A stretch of DNA of 64,000 nt, taken from positions 62,001 to 126,000 of the forward strand of contig CACJWR010000001.1 of the NCBI GenBank assembly GCA_902596985.1, in the 5' to 3' direction. Position numbers and translations under genes: made by a program. The stretch is from an uncultured Alphaproteobacteria bacterium (GTDB lineage Bacteria; Pseudomonadota; Alphaproteobacteria; Rhodobacterales; Rhodobacteraceae). The notes beneath the pieces were generated by a model, which searched no databases, had not been told where the DNA came from, and was given only the letters and a program-made list of their open reading frames with translations. Positions 1-8,787 of this stretch are shown here, piece after piece (within the stretch, counting starts at the first letter, position 1; the number at the start of each line of letters is the position of its first letter).

Positions 1-2046
1 TTAAATGTTGATGGTGTCAAGGGCGCCGTCCATCTTCCACTAGATGGTCAAGGTGATCCTGCAAATATCGCCATGGCATTAGCAAAAGGGGCACGAGATT
101 TAGGAGTAAAAATTTTTGAGGATACAAAAGTAACTGGATTAAACACTCATAATAATTCTGTTAGTGGTGTTCACTGGGAGAATGAAAATGGTAAAGGGCT
201 TATTAAAACAGAAAATGCTGCAAATTGTGCGGGCATGTGGGCAAGAGATTTTGCTGAAAGCCATGGTGTTACAGTTCCGCTTCATGCCTGTGAACATTTT
301 TACATTGTTACAGAGCCAGTGAAAAATCTAAGTACGTTACCCGTTTTAAGAATGCCTGATGAACAAACATATTATAAGGAGGATGCGGGTAAATTCTTAG
401 TTGGCGCCTTCGAACTGCAAGCAAAACCATGGGGAATGAATGGAATTGATGAAAATTTCTGCTTCGACCAACTCCCAGAAGATTTAGACCATTTTGAACC
501 TATATTGGAAACGGCAATAAAACGAATACCAATATTAGAAAAATACGGCATTCAAACATTTTTCAACGGGCCAGAGAGTTTTACACCAGATGACAAGTAT
601 TATTTAGGGGAAGCTCCTGAACTTAAAGGATTTTGGGTTGCAGCAGGATATAATTCAATTGGCATAGTCTCTTCGGGTGGTGCAGGAATGGCCTTAGCGC
701 AGTGGATAGACCAAGGCTCCCCACCGTTTGACCTGTGGGACGTGGATATAAGAAGGGCCCAGCCCTTTCAGAGAAATCGCCTTTATTTGAAAGATCGGGT
801 AAAGGAGTCATTAGGATTATTATATGCAGATCATTTTCCTTATAGACAGGTTGAAACATCACGAGGGGTCAGAAGATCTCCATTACATGAACATCTAAAA
901 AAGGAAAATGCCATATTCGGCGAACTCGCAGGATGGGAAAGAGCCAACTGGTTTGCAATTGGAAAACAGGAAAAAAAATATATCTATGATTGGAAGAAAC
1001 AAAACTGGTTTGAAAACCATAGGCTAGAGCATTTAGCGATTAGAAATAATGTTGGGCTCATCGATATGAGTAGTTTTGGAAAAATAAGGGTTGAAGGGGC
1101 AGATGCCCTTTTGTTTTGCCAAAAGATTTGTGGAAATAACGTCGATATAGATAATGGGAAAATAGTATATACCCAAATGCTAAACTCAAGTGGTGGTATT
1201 GAAAGCGACCTTACCGTAACTCGTTTAAACCAGAATTGTTTTTTATTTGTTGTGCCTGCTGCTACTCTCATTCGAGATTTAAGTTGGCTTAACCACCATA
1301 GAGAAAACTTTAATGTCGTAGTGACTGATGTTACTTCATCAGAAGCTGTTTTGGTTTTGATGGGACCAAATTCAAGAAAGCTATTATCAGAAATATCGCC
1401 AAATAAATTTGATAACAATAATCATTCGTTTGGCTCAGCTAAAGAGATCGAAATAGGGTATGGATTGGCTAGAGCACATCGAATTAGCTACGTTGGAGAA
1501 TTGGGTTGGGAGTTGTATGTAAGTTCAGATCAGGCTTGTCACGTTTTCGAAGTGATCCGAGAGGTAGGAAAAAAATATGACCTTAAGCTATGTGGCCTCC
1601 ATAGTTTAGATAGCTGCAGAATTGAGAAGGCTTACCGCCATTTCGGCCATGATATTACCGATGAAGATCATGTATTGGAAGCTGGGCTTGGTTTCGCAGT
1701 ACAAACGAACAAGGACGATTTTATTGGTAAAGAAGCCGTTATAAGAAAAAACAACCAGGGTCTCGAAAAATATCTCTACCAATTTCAACTTGAAGATCCA
1801 GAGTTGCTACTGTTCCATAATGAGCCGATTTATCGGGATGGTGAGCTTGTTTCATATCTAACTTCAGGTAACTACGGTCATTTTTTAGGATCAGCTATTG
1901 GCATGGGCTATATTCCACTAAAAGAAGAAACCATAAAATCAGTCGAGACCTCAGACTTTCATATTGAAATAGCAGGGACGATGGCCAAGGCAAAAATATC
2001 ATCTAAACCATTGTATGACCCGATCTCTGAGAAGATTAGAATGTAA
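1..2046 (+). CDS. FAD-dependent demethylase of the dimethylglycine/sarcosine dehydrogenase family with GcvT domain (5' end outside window)
   Basis: The reading frame is open from base 1, so the ORF-track ATG at 73 is internal and the N-terminal Rossmann FAD-binding segment lies upstream of the window. The visible 681 residues show the rest of the DAO-type oxidase domain (early LPLDGQGDP and NCAGMWARD segments), then the linker region, a GWERANWF segment typical of the junction, and a C-terminal aminomethyltransferase (GcvT) domain running to the end. Family members oxidatively demethylate N-methylated glycines and pass the one-carbon unit to tetrahydrofolate; full-length members are about 800 residues. 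It is the first visible gene of a same-strand run with an MttB homologue five bases from its stop codon, which suggests breakdown of a methylated amine or betaine. The exact substrate cannot be read from sequence. Confidence 0.88.
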   Translation, partial: LNVDGVKGAVHLPLDGQGDPANIAMALAKGARDLGVKIFEDTKVTGLNTHNNSVSGVHWENENGKGLIKTENAANCAGMWARDFAESHGVTVPLHACEHFYIVTEPVKNLSTLPVLRMPDEQTYYKEDAGKFLVGAFELQAKPWGMNGIDENFCFDQLPEDLDHFEPILETAIKRIPILEKYGIQTFFNGPESFTPDDKYYLGEAPELKGFWVAAGYNSIGIVSSGGAGMALAQWIDQGSPPFDLWDVDIRRAQPFQRNRLYLKDRVKESLGLLYADHFPYRQVETSRGVRRSPLHEHLKKENAIFGELAGWERANWFAIGKQEKKYIYDWKKQNWFENHRLEHLAIRNNVGLIDMSSFGKIRVEGADALLFCQKICGNNVDIDNGKIVYTQMLNSSGGIESDLTVTRLNQNCFLFVVPAATLIRDLSWLNHHRENFNVVVTDVTSSEAVLVLMGPNSRKLLSEISPNKFDNNNHSFGSAKEIEIGYGLARAHRISYVGELGWELYVSSDQACHVFEVIREVGKKYDLKLCGLHSLDSCRIEKAYRHFGHDITDEDHVLEAGLGFAVQTNKDDFIGKEAVIRKNNQGLEKYLYQFQLEDPELLLFHNEPIYRDGELVSYLTSGNYGHFLGSAIGMGYIPLKEETIKSVETSDFHIEIAGTMAKAKISSKPLYDPISEKIRM

Positions 2047-2075
2047 CTTTTTTGGCATTTTTCTGGGAGGCAGAA

Positions 2076-3602
2076 ATGACGAGACCTGAACGAAGAGGTA
2101 GAGATTCAAAAATAGCGCTAAGAGCGGCTCCGATATCTGAAGAAATAAATCCAATAAAGCCAGGACTGATTGGTGGCAGTTACAAGCCTTTGTGTGACTC
2201 AGATATAAAGAAATTATATAACTTAGCTCTTGATGCATTATCCGAAATCGGAATTGGCCTGGCTCCAAAGAGTGGAATAAATTATATGACAAAAGCCGGT
2301 GCAGTACTGGGAGACGATGGAAGGCTTAGGTTTTCTAAATCTCTTGTTGAAGACATGATTTCTTTGTCCTCCAAAGACTTGACGCTATTTGGACGAGAGG
2401 AAAAATTCGATATGCACTTATCTGGGAAAAAAGTTTTTTTTGGAACTGCAGGAGCAGCCGTTCATGTGGTCGATGTGGAAAAGAAAGAATACAGAGACTC
2501 AACAGTTCAAGACTTATATCACGCAGCTCAGATAACTCAGGAATTAGATAACATACATTTTTTCCAACGGGTGATGGTAGCAAGAGATATAACTGATAAC
2601 TATGAAATGGATTTCAACACGCTTTACGCTTGTTGTGGAGGCACTACAAAGCACATTGGAACTAGTTTTTCTGAACCGCACCATGTTAAGGGCTGTATGG
2701 ATTTGCTACATATGATAGCTGGTGGGGAAAAGCAATGGCGGGCAAGGCCTTTTGTTTCGAATTCAAACTGCTTTGTGGTTCCCCCAATGAAATTTGCAAC
2801 AGAGAGTTGTGAAACAATGGAAAAATGTATTGAAGGCGGGATGCCTATTCTTTTACTTTCCGCTGGCCAAGCTGGAGCAACGGCACCAGCACCTATTGCT
2901 CTAGCAATTGTTCAAGCAGTTGCGGAATGTTTAGCTGGAATTGTTTACGTAAATTCAGTAAAGCCTGGACACCCCTGCATTTTCGGAACTTGGCCCTTTG
3001 TTTCCGATTTGCGAACAGGCGCAATGTCAGGAGGGTCGGGTGAGCAGGCTCTTTTAACAGCTGGCTGTGCTCAAATGCATCATTTTCTTGGCTTGCCTGG
3101 AGGTGCCGCCTCTGGAATATCAGACTCCAAGTTACCAGATATGCAGGCTGGTTGGGAGCAAGGTGTTTCTAACACTCTCGCTGGTCTTGCAGGCTTAAAT
3201 CTTTGCTATGAGTCTGTAGGAATGCATGCTTCCCTTTTAGGGTTTTCATTAGAATCATTGATACTAGGCAACGATATAATTGGACAGGTACAACGATGCA
3301 TCAAGGGAATCGATGTTAACGATGATCTCATAAATATTGATGTTATAAGGTCCGTTTGTATTGATGGACCAGAGCATTATTTGGGGCATCAACAAACATT
3401 AGACTTAATGCAGAAAGAATATATTTATCCTGATCTTGCAGATAGAACGAGTCCTAAAGAATGGCAAGAAAACAATAAACCGGACCTAATGAAAAAAACT
3501 ATAGAGCGAAAAGAAAAAATTCTCACGAGAAGAAATAATATACCTCTTTTTGATAAAGAAATTGATAGGGGAATAAGAGAAAAATTTAAAATTTATGTAT
3601 AA
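2076..3602 (+). CDS. Trimethylamine methyltransferase (MttB) superfamily protein, non-pyrrolysine type
   Basis: The protein resembles the MttB/MtgB family, which transfers a methyl group from a quaternary or tertiary amine to a corrinoid protein. The track begins at a TTG (2052), but ATG 2076 has a strong GGGAGG five bases upstream and is preferred, giving 508 residues. The frame is continuous with no in-frame amber codon, so this is a member without pyrrolysine, the group that includes glycine betaine methyltransferase MtgB. Supporting segments are a glycine-rich AGQAGATAPAP stretch and GGAASGISDSK near residue 345. It follows the GcvT-domain demethylase directly. No corrinoid-protein or corrinoid-activating gene is in this window, so the methyl acceptor is unknown; it could be encoded elsewhere. 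Confidence 0.87.
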   Translation: MTRPERRGRDSKIALRAAPISEEINPIKPGLIGGSYKPLCDSDIKKLYNLALDALSEIGIGLAPKSGINYMTKAGAVLGDDGRLRFSKSLVEDMISLSSKDLTLFGREEKFDMHLSGKKVFFGTAGAAVHVVDVEKKEYRDSTVQDLYHAAQITQELDNIHFFQRVMVARDITDNYEMDFNTLYACCGGTTKHIGTSFSEPHHVKGCMDLLHMIAGGEKQWRARPFVSNSNCFVVPPMKFATESCETMEKCIEGGMPILLLSAGQAGATAPAPIALAIVQAVAECLAGIVYVNSVKPGHPCIFGTWPFVSDLRTGAMSGGSGEQALLTAGCAQMHHFLGLPGGAASGISDSKLPDMQAGWEQGVSNTLAGLAGLNLCYESVGMHASLLGFSLESLILGNDIIGQVQRCIKGIDVNDDLINIDVIRSVCIDGPEHYLGHQQTLDLMQKEYIYPDLADRTSPKEWQENNKPDLMKKTIERKEKILTRRNNIPLFDKEIDRGIREKFKIYV

Positions 3603-3894
3603 AAACCTCTTAATTACCTTTCTTCTTACTTTTTTAATTTCTTGTTCTTCAAATCTTAACCGTGAGATCATAAGACTTGACCCAACTAATGAAAATTATC
3701 ATACGCCAGGATGTAGAGAAATTAGAAAAAAAATACTGGATCAAAAAAGTGATCCTAGTGAAAGCGTAGCGCGTGGTGCTTTGTCGACCTATTTTTTGGG
3801 AGCAATAAGTATACCTGCTTTGGGTTTTTTGGAGATAAACTCAGAGGAATATAAGAAGAGTCTAATAGCTGAACTTAAAAGAAACTGTTATTAA
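3595..3894 (+). CDS. Small putative lipoprotein
   Basis: This 99-residue protein starts inside the last codons of the MttB-family gene (8-base overlap), so it is probably translationally coupled. It opens with a lysine, a hydrophobic stretch and a lipobox-like LISC at about residues 14-17, which predicts signal peptidase II cleavage and a lipid-anchored cysteine followed by SSN. The mature part contains two further cysteines (PGCRE and the C-terminal RNCY) and a short hydrophobic segment around TYFLGAISIPALGF. I do not recognise a family. Its place in a catabolic operon hints at an envelope role connected with the same substrate, but that is only inferred from position. Confidence 0.62.
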   Translation: MYKNLLITFLLTFLISCSSNLNREIIRLDPTNENYHTPGCREIRKKILDQKSDPSESVARGALSTYFLGAISIPALGFLEINSEEYKKSLIAELKRNCY

Positions 3895-3924
3895 TAGAAT
3901 ATAAATTTTAAAAAGGAGTAACGT

Positions 3925-5073
3925 TTGATTGATACAAAACAAATCCGGGAGTCTGTAGCTACAATTTGCCAGAAATATGGGGAAGAATATTGGCGTAATT
4001 TAGATAAGAAAAAAGAATACCCTACAGACTTTGTTAAGGAAATGACGACAAGCGGTTTCTTAAATATACTTATTCCTCAAGAATATGGTGGCGCTGGACT
4101 GGGATTAAAAGAAGCCTGTATTGTTTTAGAGGAACTTAGTCTTCAAGGTGCACATGCTGGTGCGTGTCATGCTCAGATGTACGTTATGGGCACTCTTCTA
4201 AGACATGGATCGGATAAACAAAAAAAAGAATATCTACCAAAAATATCTTCTGGTGAGCTTAGGCTTCAGAGCTTTGCCGTAACAGAGCCAAACTCAGGAA
4301 CGGACACAACCAGTATCAAAACCATGGCAAAAAAAACTAATGATGGCTGGATTATAAATGGGCAAAAAGTCTGGATTAGTCGCGTGGAACACTCTGACTT
4401 AATGATCCTTCTTGCACGAACTAAACCACAGGGAGCCCTACCCAAAAAAACTGATGGATTTTCCGTTTTCCTTATTAATATAGAACAAGCTAAGGAAAGT
4501 GGCCTTAAAATAGTGAAGATTGACTCTATGATTAACCATCACTCCTGCGAATTATTTTTCGATGATGTTTTCATTCCAGATGAAAGCATAATAGGTGAAG
4601 AAGACCAGGGGTTCCGAGCAATTATGGATGGTATGAATGCCGAGAGAATTCTTATAGCATCGGAGTGTATCGGAGATGGTAAGTATTTTATAGAAAAGTC
4701 TGTTGACTATGCCAAAACTAGAAAGATTTTTAATAGAGAAATTGGCATGAACCAGGGAATTCAATTTCCAATTGCAGAGTGCTATTCACAAATCGAAGCC
4801 GCATCGCTTATGGTCGATAAAGCTGCGACGCTTTTCGATGAAGGTAAAAAATGTGGAGCAGAGGCTAATATGGCAAAAATGTTAGCTGCTGATGCTAGTT
4901 GGAAAGCAGGCACTACGGCTATGGAGACATTTGGTGGCTTTGGCTTCAGTAAAGAATACGACATTGAAAGAAAGTTCAGAGAAACGCGTCTTTATCAAAC
5001 AGCTCCCGTATCGAGGAACTTAATACTTAGCTATATTGCTGAACATGTTTTAAATCTTCCAAGAAGCTTTTGA
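3925..5073 (+). CDS. Acyl-CoA dehydrogenase family protein
   Basis: This is a 382-residue flavoprotein of the acyl-CoA dehydrogenase fold, which oxidises acyl-CoA thioesters and passes electrons to ETF. Visible landmarks are the N-terminal helical domain, FAVTEPNSGTDTTSIKT at the FAD/substrate region, NGQKVWISR in the beta domain, and a C-terminal helical domain with METFGGFGFSKEYDIER. It ends in VLNLPRSF, like the subgroup often paired with CoA-transferases. The position where medium-chain enzymes carry the EGT glutamate reads YQTAP, so the catalytic base must sit elsewhere, as in other subfamilies. The start is TTG with AAGGAG seven bases upstream. The following CoA-transferase begins one base after the stop codon, so the two are surely co-expressed. 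Confidence 0.9.
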   Translation: MIDTKQIRESVATICQKYGEEYWRNLDKKKEYPTDFVKEMTTSGFLNILIPQEYGGAGLGLKEACIVLEELSLQGAHAGACHAQMYVMGTLLRHGSDKQKKEYLPKISSGELRLQSFAVTEPNSGTDTTSIKTMAKKTNDGWIINGQKVWISRVEHSDLMILLARTKPQGALPKKTDGFSVFLINIEQAKESGLKIVKIDSMINHHSCELFFDDVFIPDESIIGEEDQGFRAIMDGMNAERILIASECIGDGKYFIEKSVDYAKTRKIFNREIGMNQGIQFPIAECYSQIEAASLMVDKAATLFDEGKKCGAEANMAKMLAADASWKAGTTAMETFGGFGFSKEYDIERKFRETRLYQTAPVSRNLILSYIAEHVLNLPRSF

Positions 5074-5074
5074 A

Positions 5075-6205
5075 ATGAGTTTACCACTTGATGGAATATT
5101 AGTGGTATCTATGGAACAAGCTGTGGCTGGACCTTTTTGCTCCAACAGACTTAAACAATCAGGCGCCCGGGTGATTAAGATTGAGAGAAAGGATGGTGGA
5201 GATTTTGCTCGGGGTTATGACACAGCCGCTGAAGGAGAAAGCTCATATTTCGTATGGCTGAATCAAGGTAAAGAAAGTATTGCTCTGGACCTAAAGACAA
5301 AGAGTGATAGACACATATTCTTAAATATGGTTGCTAAAGCGGATATTTTTATTCAGAATTTCTCTCCTACAACTGTAACTAAATTGAGCATAGATAGCTC
5401 CAGTTTAAAATCTATTAATCCAAGACTTATATGTTGCGATATATCTGGTTATGGAGAGGCTCCGGAAATGATGAAAAAAAAATCTTATGATTTACTAATT
5501 CAAGCGGAAAGTGGCCTTATAGATGTTTCTGGATCACCGGAGGGACTTGGTAGGATAGGAGTCTCAATTTGCGATATTGGCGCAGGAATGGCAGCACATT
5601 CAGGTATTGTAGAATCTTTATTATTGCGAGAACGTTTTAATAAAGTTAAGGATGTTAAGATTTCTCTTTTTGATGTCGCTGCTGACTGGATGACTGTTCC
5701 ATATATTCATAGCAAATATGGTGGGGCTGCTCCCAAAAGGGTTGGCCTAAAGCATCCTTCTATCGCACCTTATGGTGCTTTCCTGTGCTCGGAAAACACT
5801 AGCTTCATTATTTCAATTCAGAACGAATTGGAGTGGAAAAGATTTTGTTTAGAGGTTCTTAAAACACCTGCCCTGGCAAAAGAAAATAAGTTTTCTAGCA
5901 ATACACTCAGAGTAAAAAACAGAGATTTATTAGATGAAACAATTCAGTCTATTTTATCTTCGCTTACCGATGAAACTCTTAAAAATAGGCTTGAAGACGC
6001 GTCAATTGCGTATGGAAGATTAAATACCGTTAAGGATTTAGAAAGGCATTTGGCGTTGAAAAAAATAAGTGTAAAAAATTCACTAGATAACTGTTTAGCT
6101 ATTCCCTCTCCACCCCTTATTTGGGAGAATTCAGAAAAAAAAGCGCCTAAATTTAACCAACATAATGAACAATTGAGAGCAGAATTCAATGAAACAAAAA
6201 AATAA
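5075..6205 (+). CDS. CaiB/BaiF (family III) CoA-transferase
   Basis: This 376-residue protein matches the family III CoA-transferases, which move CoA between organic acids through an enzyme-bound aspartyl-CoA intermediate. Typical marks are VVSMEQAVAGPFCSNRL at the N-terminus, RVIKIERKDGGDFAR, LDLKTKSDR, and the segment SYDLLIQAESGLIDVSG that carries the catalytic aspartate region. It starts one base after the acyl-CoA dehydrogenase and overlaps the downstream kinase by 17 bases. The pair dehydrogenase plus CoA-transferase is a common unit for activating and then oxidising a small organic acid. The acid itself cannot be inferred here. It is a little shorter than the usual 400 residues. Confidence 0.88.
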   Translation: MSLPLDGILVVSMEQAVAGPFCSNRLKQSGARVIKIERKDGGDFARGYDTAAEGESSYFVWLNQGKESIALDLKTKSDRHIFLNMVAKADIFIQNFSPTTVTKLSIDSSSLKSINPRLICCDISGYGEAPEMMKKKSYDLLIQAESGLIDVSGSPEGLGRIGVSICDIGAGMAAHSGIVESLLLRERFNKVKDVKISLFDVAADWMTVPYIHSKYGGAAPKRVGLKHPSIAPYGAFLCSENTSFIISIQNELEWKRFCLEVLKTPALAKENKFSSNTLRVKNRDLLDETIQSILSSLTDETLKNRLEDASIAYGRLNTVKDLERHLALKKISVKNSLDNCLAIPSPPLIWENSEKKAPKFNQHNEQLRAEFNETKK

Positions 6206-7121
6206 ACATATTTTTGTTTTTGGAATTTTCGCGGTGGATTTATCTTTCTATGTTGATAAGAAAGTAAAACCTGGGGAAACCATTATTGCAAAAAGTTCAA
6301 ACATAGGCCCTGGCGGCAAAGCCTCAAATCAAGCAATATCAGCAAGAAAACTTGGAGCATCCACCACATTAATTACTCGATTAGGGAATGATAATTTTAA
6401 TAGCTATGCAAATGATATTTGGAGAAGAGAGAAACTTTTTGCGAGTACAAAAATTGACAAAAGCTTGCCTACCGGTATGGCAGGAATATTTATTGATGAT
6501 AAAACTGGTGAAAATAGTGTAATTGTAGATCCTGGTGCATCAGCCCATCTGAGTATAGATGACTTTTATTTGCAGAAATCAAAAATGAAAAAAGGAGACA
6601 TCTTTTTAACTCAATTTGAGCAGTCATCTGATACTACATTTGCAGTTTTAAAAGAAGCCAGAGAATTGGGCATGATTACAATTTTTAATCCAGCCCCATT
6701 TGGAAAAATTAGTAGGAAAGCTTACCAGTTTTGTGAAATTATTACTCCCAATGAAACCGAAGCTGAGCAAATAACAAATATCTCTTTAAAAGGAAAAAGA
6801 GACATTGAAAAGGCTATAAATAAAATCAGAGACCTGGGAGTTGAAAAAGTAATTATTACACTTGGAAAAAAGGGCGCTGCATTTTTTGATGGAGAGAAAA
6901 TTTCGTTTTGCCCAGGCAACAATTTTGGAAAAGTAATTGATACGACGGGTGCTGGCGATTGTTTCAATGGTGCTCTAGCAAGCGCATTGTCCTTTGGAAA
7001 AGATTTGGGGCAATCAGTAGAATTTTCTTGTGCAGCAGCAGGTCTCAGTGTTTTAAAGAAAGGAACAGCTCAGTCAAGTCCGACTAGAGTTGAACTAAAT
7101 AAGGCTCTGAAAGCTACTTAA
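6189..7121 (+). CDS. PfkB-family carbohydrate kinase, ribokinase-like
   Basis: This 310-residue kinase phosphorylates a sugar or nucleoside with ATP. The PfkB signatures are clear: GPGGKASNQAISARKLGA near the N-terminus (the glycine-rich substrate loop), NPAPFG in the middle, NETEAEQ, and the ATP/anion-hole motif DTTGAGDCFNGALA near residue 255. The overall order matches ribokinase better than fructokinase. It overlaps the CoA-transferase by 17 bases and closes the plus-strand run, converging with the IlvB-like gene by an 8-base overlap. A sugar kinase is unexpected after demethylase genes, so it may be carried by the operon without sharing its pathway. Confidence 0.87.
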   Translation: MKQKNKHIFVFGIFAVDLSFYVDKKVKPGETIIAKSSNIGPGGKASNQAISARKLGASTTLITRLGNDNFNSYANDIWRREKLFASTKIDKSLPTGMAGIFIDDKTGENSVIVDPGASAHLSIDDFYLQKSKMKKGDIFLTQFEQSSDTTFAVLKEARELGMITIFNPAPFGKISRKAYQFCEIITPNETEAEQITNISLKGKRDIEKAINKIRDLGVEKVIITLGKKGAAFFDGEKISFCPGNNFGKVIDTTGAGDCFNGALASALSFGKDLGQSVEFSCAAAGLSVLKKGTAQSSPTRVELNKALKAT

Positions 7122-8751
7122 GATTATACCTATGGGATAATTGATTTATGGAAATTGGTATTTCAATAACATTTACTTTTTTTGACTTAAGCGACTTGGC
7201 AAAAATTTTAGAAAAATCTTCTACTCCCTTTACTCTATAGGCATCAGCACCCATAGCTTTACATAGCTTAACAAAGTCAGGGTTTTTCAAATCTGTAGCA
7301 ATTTTTCGCCCCGGGTAATCTCTCTCCTGATGCATTCTTATTGTTGCATAACTACTGTTATTAATTAGTAAAATAATAATTTTTGCACCATAATGAACAG
7401 CCGTAGAGATTTCCTGGCTAGACATCATAAAGCCTCCATCACCTACACAGCAGAGAACAGCTTTTTCTGGATTTGACAGTGCTGAAGAGACCGCTGCTGG
7501 AATGGCATATCCCATAGAACCACAGGTAGATGCTATCTGCCTCCGGTTTCTTCCGAAGCTTAAAAACCTTTGTGGCCAGGCTGCGTTGTTTCCAGCATCT
7601 AGGGTTATAATAGAATTTGAGGGGAATTTTTTTTCAACTATTCCAAAAATTTTACTTAGATTATTAATGTTTCTATTTTTTTGTGGTTTAGAATCCTCCA
7701 AGTAGTTTTTGTTTAACTCATTTCTCCATTCTTTCCATCGATTGGAGTTATCCAGAGTGAGTTCTTCTAGTTTATCGCAGCACTCATTCACTCCAACGTT
7801 TATGCATACATTGGCGTTAAAAACCTTATTCAACTCATTTGGGTCTACATGAATATGCACTATATTTTTTGAAATATCCTGAGGGTTGATAATGCTATAT
7901 CCTTGAGTTGTCATTTCACCTAGCCTAGCTCCTAACACAATAATTAGGTCACTGTTTTTGGTGCTATCTATAAGTTTTGAAGATACTGATGTACCAAAGC
8001 TTCCTGCAAAATTCTCGTTTTTATGGTCAAATAAATCCTGTCTGCGAAAAGATGTTGCTACTGGAATATTATTTTCATTGATAAAATTGTGAAGTTTAGA
8101 ACACGACCCTTCGGTCCAACCAGAGCCACCAATTATAAAAAGAGGTTTTTTTGATTTTCTTAGATTTTCAATTATACCGCTTAATCCCTTCGAGGGCATT
8201 TCACCTCTAATAACTGGACTTAAAACAGGAGTTTTTACTTTCGAGAGTTGAGAAAGCATATCTTCTGGGGTAACTAACACCACTGGTCCAGGCCTTCCGG
8301 AAGTGGCCAAACTAAAGGCCCTATTCATGTATTCCGGAACCCTATCTGGATCACTAATTTCTCCTACCCACTTTGATATTGGTCCAAAAAAGTTTTTGAA
8401 ATCTACTTCTTGAAAAGCCTCTCTGTCTCTAACAGCTCTTGCAACATCCCCTACTATCAAGATCATTGGAGTGCTGTCCTGATGAGCAATATGTACACCT
8501 ACAGAGGCATGACAGGCTCCGGGCCCTCTTGTGACCAAGGCAACTCCTGGTTTTCCAGAAATTTTACCATAGCTCTCGGCCATATTAGCTGCTCCAGCTT
8601 CATGACGTGCATTGATAACTTTTATACTTTTCTTTTTGTCGAACAGAGCGTCCAGAGCGCCCAAATAGCTTTCACCGGGAACACAAAACACGTACTTGAC
8701 CTCGTTCGTATCAAGGCTTTCTGCGATTAATTGGCCACCTGTTTTTGGCAT
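7114..8751 (-). CDS. Thiamine diphosphate-dependent enzyme, acetolactate-synthase (IlvB)-like
   Basis: The 545-residue protein has the three-domain layout of the ThDP decarboxylase/synthase superfamily. The N-terminal PYR domain has VPGESYLGALDAL and the conserved glutamate in RHEAGAANMAE. The central domain has FIIGGSG and a GARLGEM segment. The C-terminal PP domain carries the GDG...NN ThDP motif (GDGGFMM to INNSS). Architecture is that of acetolactate synthase large subunit, but no small regulatory subunit is adjacent, and many such lone genes act on other 2-oxo acids. It stands alone, converging with the kinase and co-oriented with the RRF-like gene upstream. The function is therefore given at family level only. 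Confidence 0.86.
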   Translation of the reverse strand: MPKTGGQLIAESLDTNEVKYVFCVPGESYLGALDALFDKKKSIKVINARHEAGAANMAESYGKISGKPGVALVTRGPGACHASVGVHIAHQDSTPMILIVGDVARAVRDREAFQEVDFKNFFGPISKWVGEISDPDRVPEYMNRAFSLATSGRPGPVVLVTPEDMLSQLSKVKTPVLSPVIRGEMPSKGLSGIIENLRKSKKPLFIIGGSGWTEGSCSKLHNFINENNIPVATSFRRQDLFDHKNENFAGSFGTSVSSKLIDSTKNSDLIIVLGARLGEMTTQGYSIINPQDISKNIVHIHVDPNELNKVFNANVCINVGVNECCDKLEELTLDNSNRWKEWRNELNKNYLEDSKPQKNRNINNLSKIFGIVEKKFPSNSIITLDAGNNAAWPQRFLSFGRNRRQIASTCGSMGYAIPAAVSSALSNPEKAVLCCVGDGGFMMSSQEISTAVHYGAKIIILLINNSSYATIRMHQERDYPGRKIATDLKNPDFVKLCKAMGADAYRVKGVEDFSKIFAKSLKSKKVNVIEIPISINQLSHRYNLK

Positions 8752-8787
8752 TTCCTACTGCAACAATAATCAAAGTCCAATACTAGG

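Noticed and set aside
73-2046. The demethylase as an N-terminally truncated pseudogene
   Set aside because: The frame is open to base 1 and codes family sequence there, so the missing part is most simply outside the window.
2076-3602. Possible pyrrolysine (amber) read-through in the MttB homologue
   Set aside because: The frame is continuous to a normal length without an in-frame TAG, so no pyrrolysine is involved.
7114-8751. Calling this gene ilvB / acetolactate synthase
   Set aside because: No regulatory subunit or branched-chain synthesis genes are near, and the ThDP superfamily contains many similar enzymes with other substrates.
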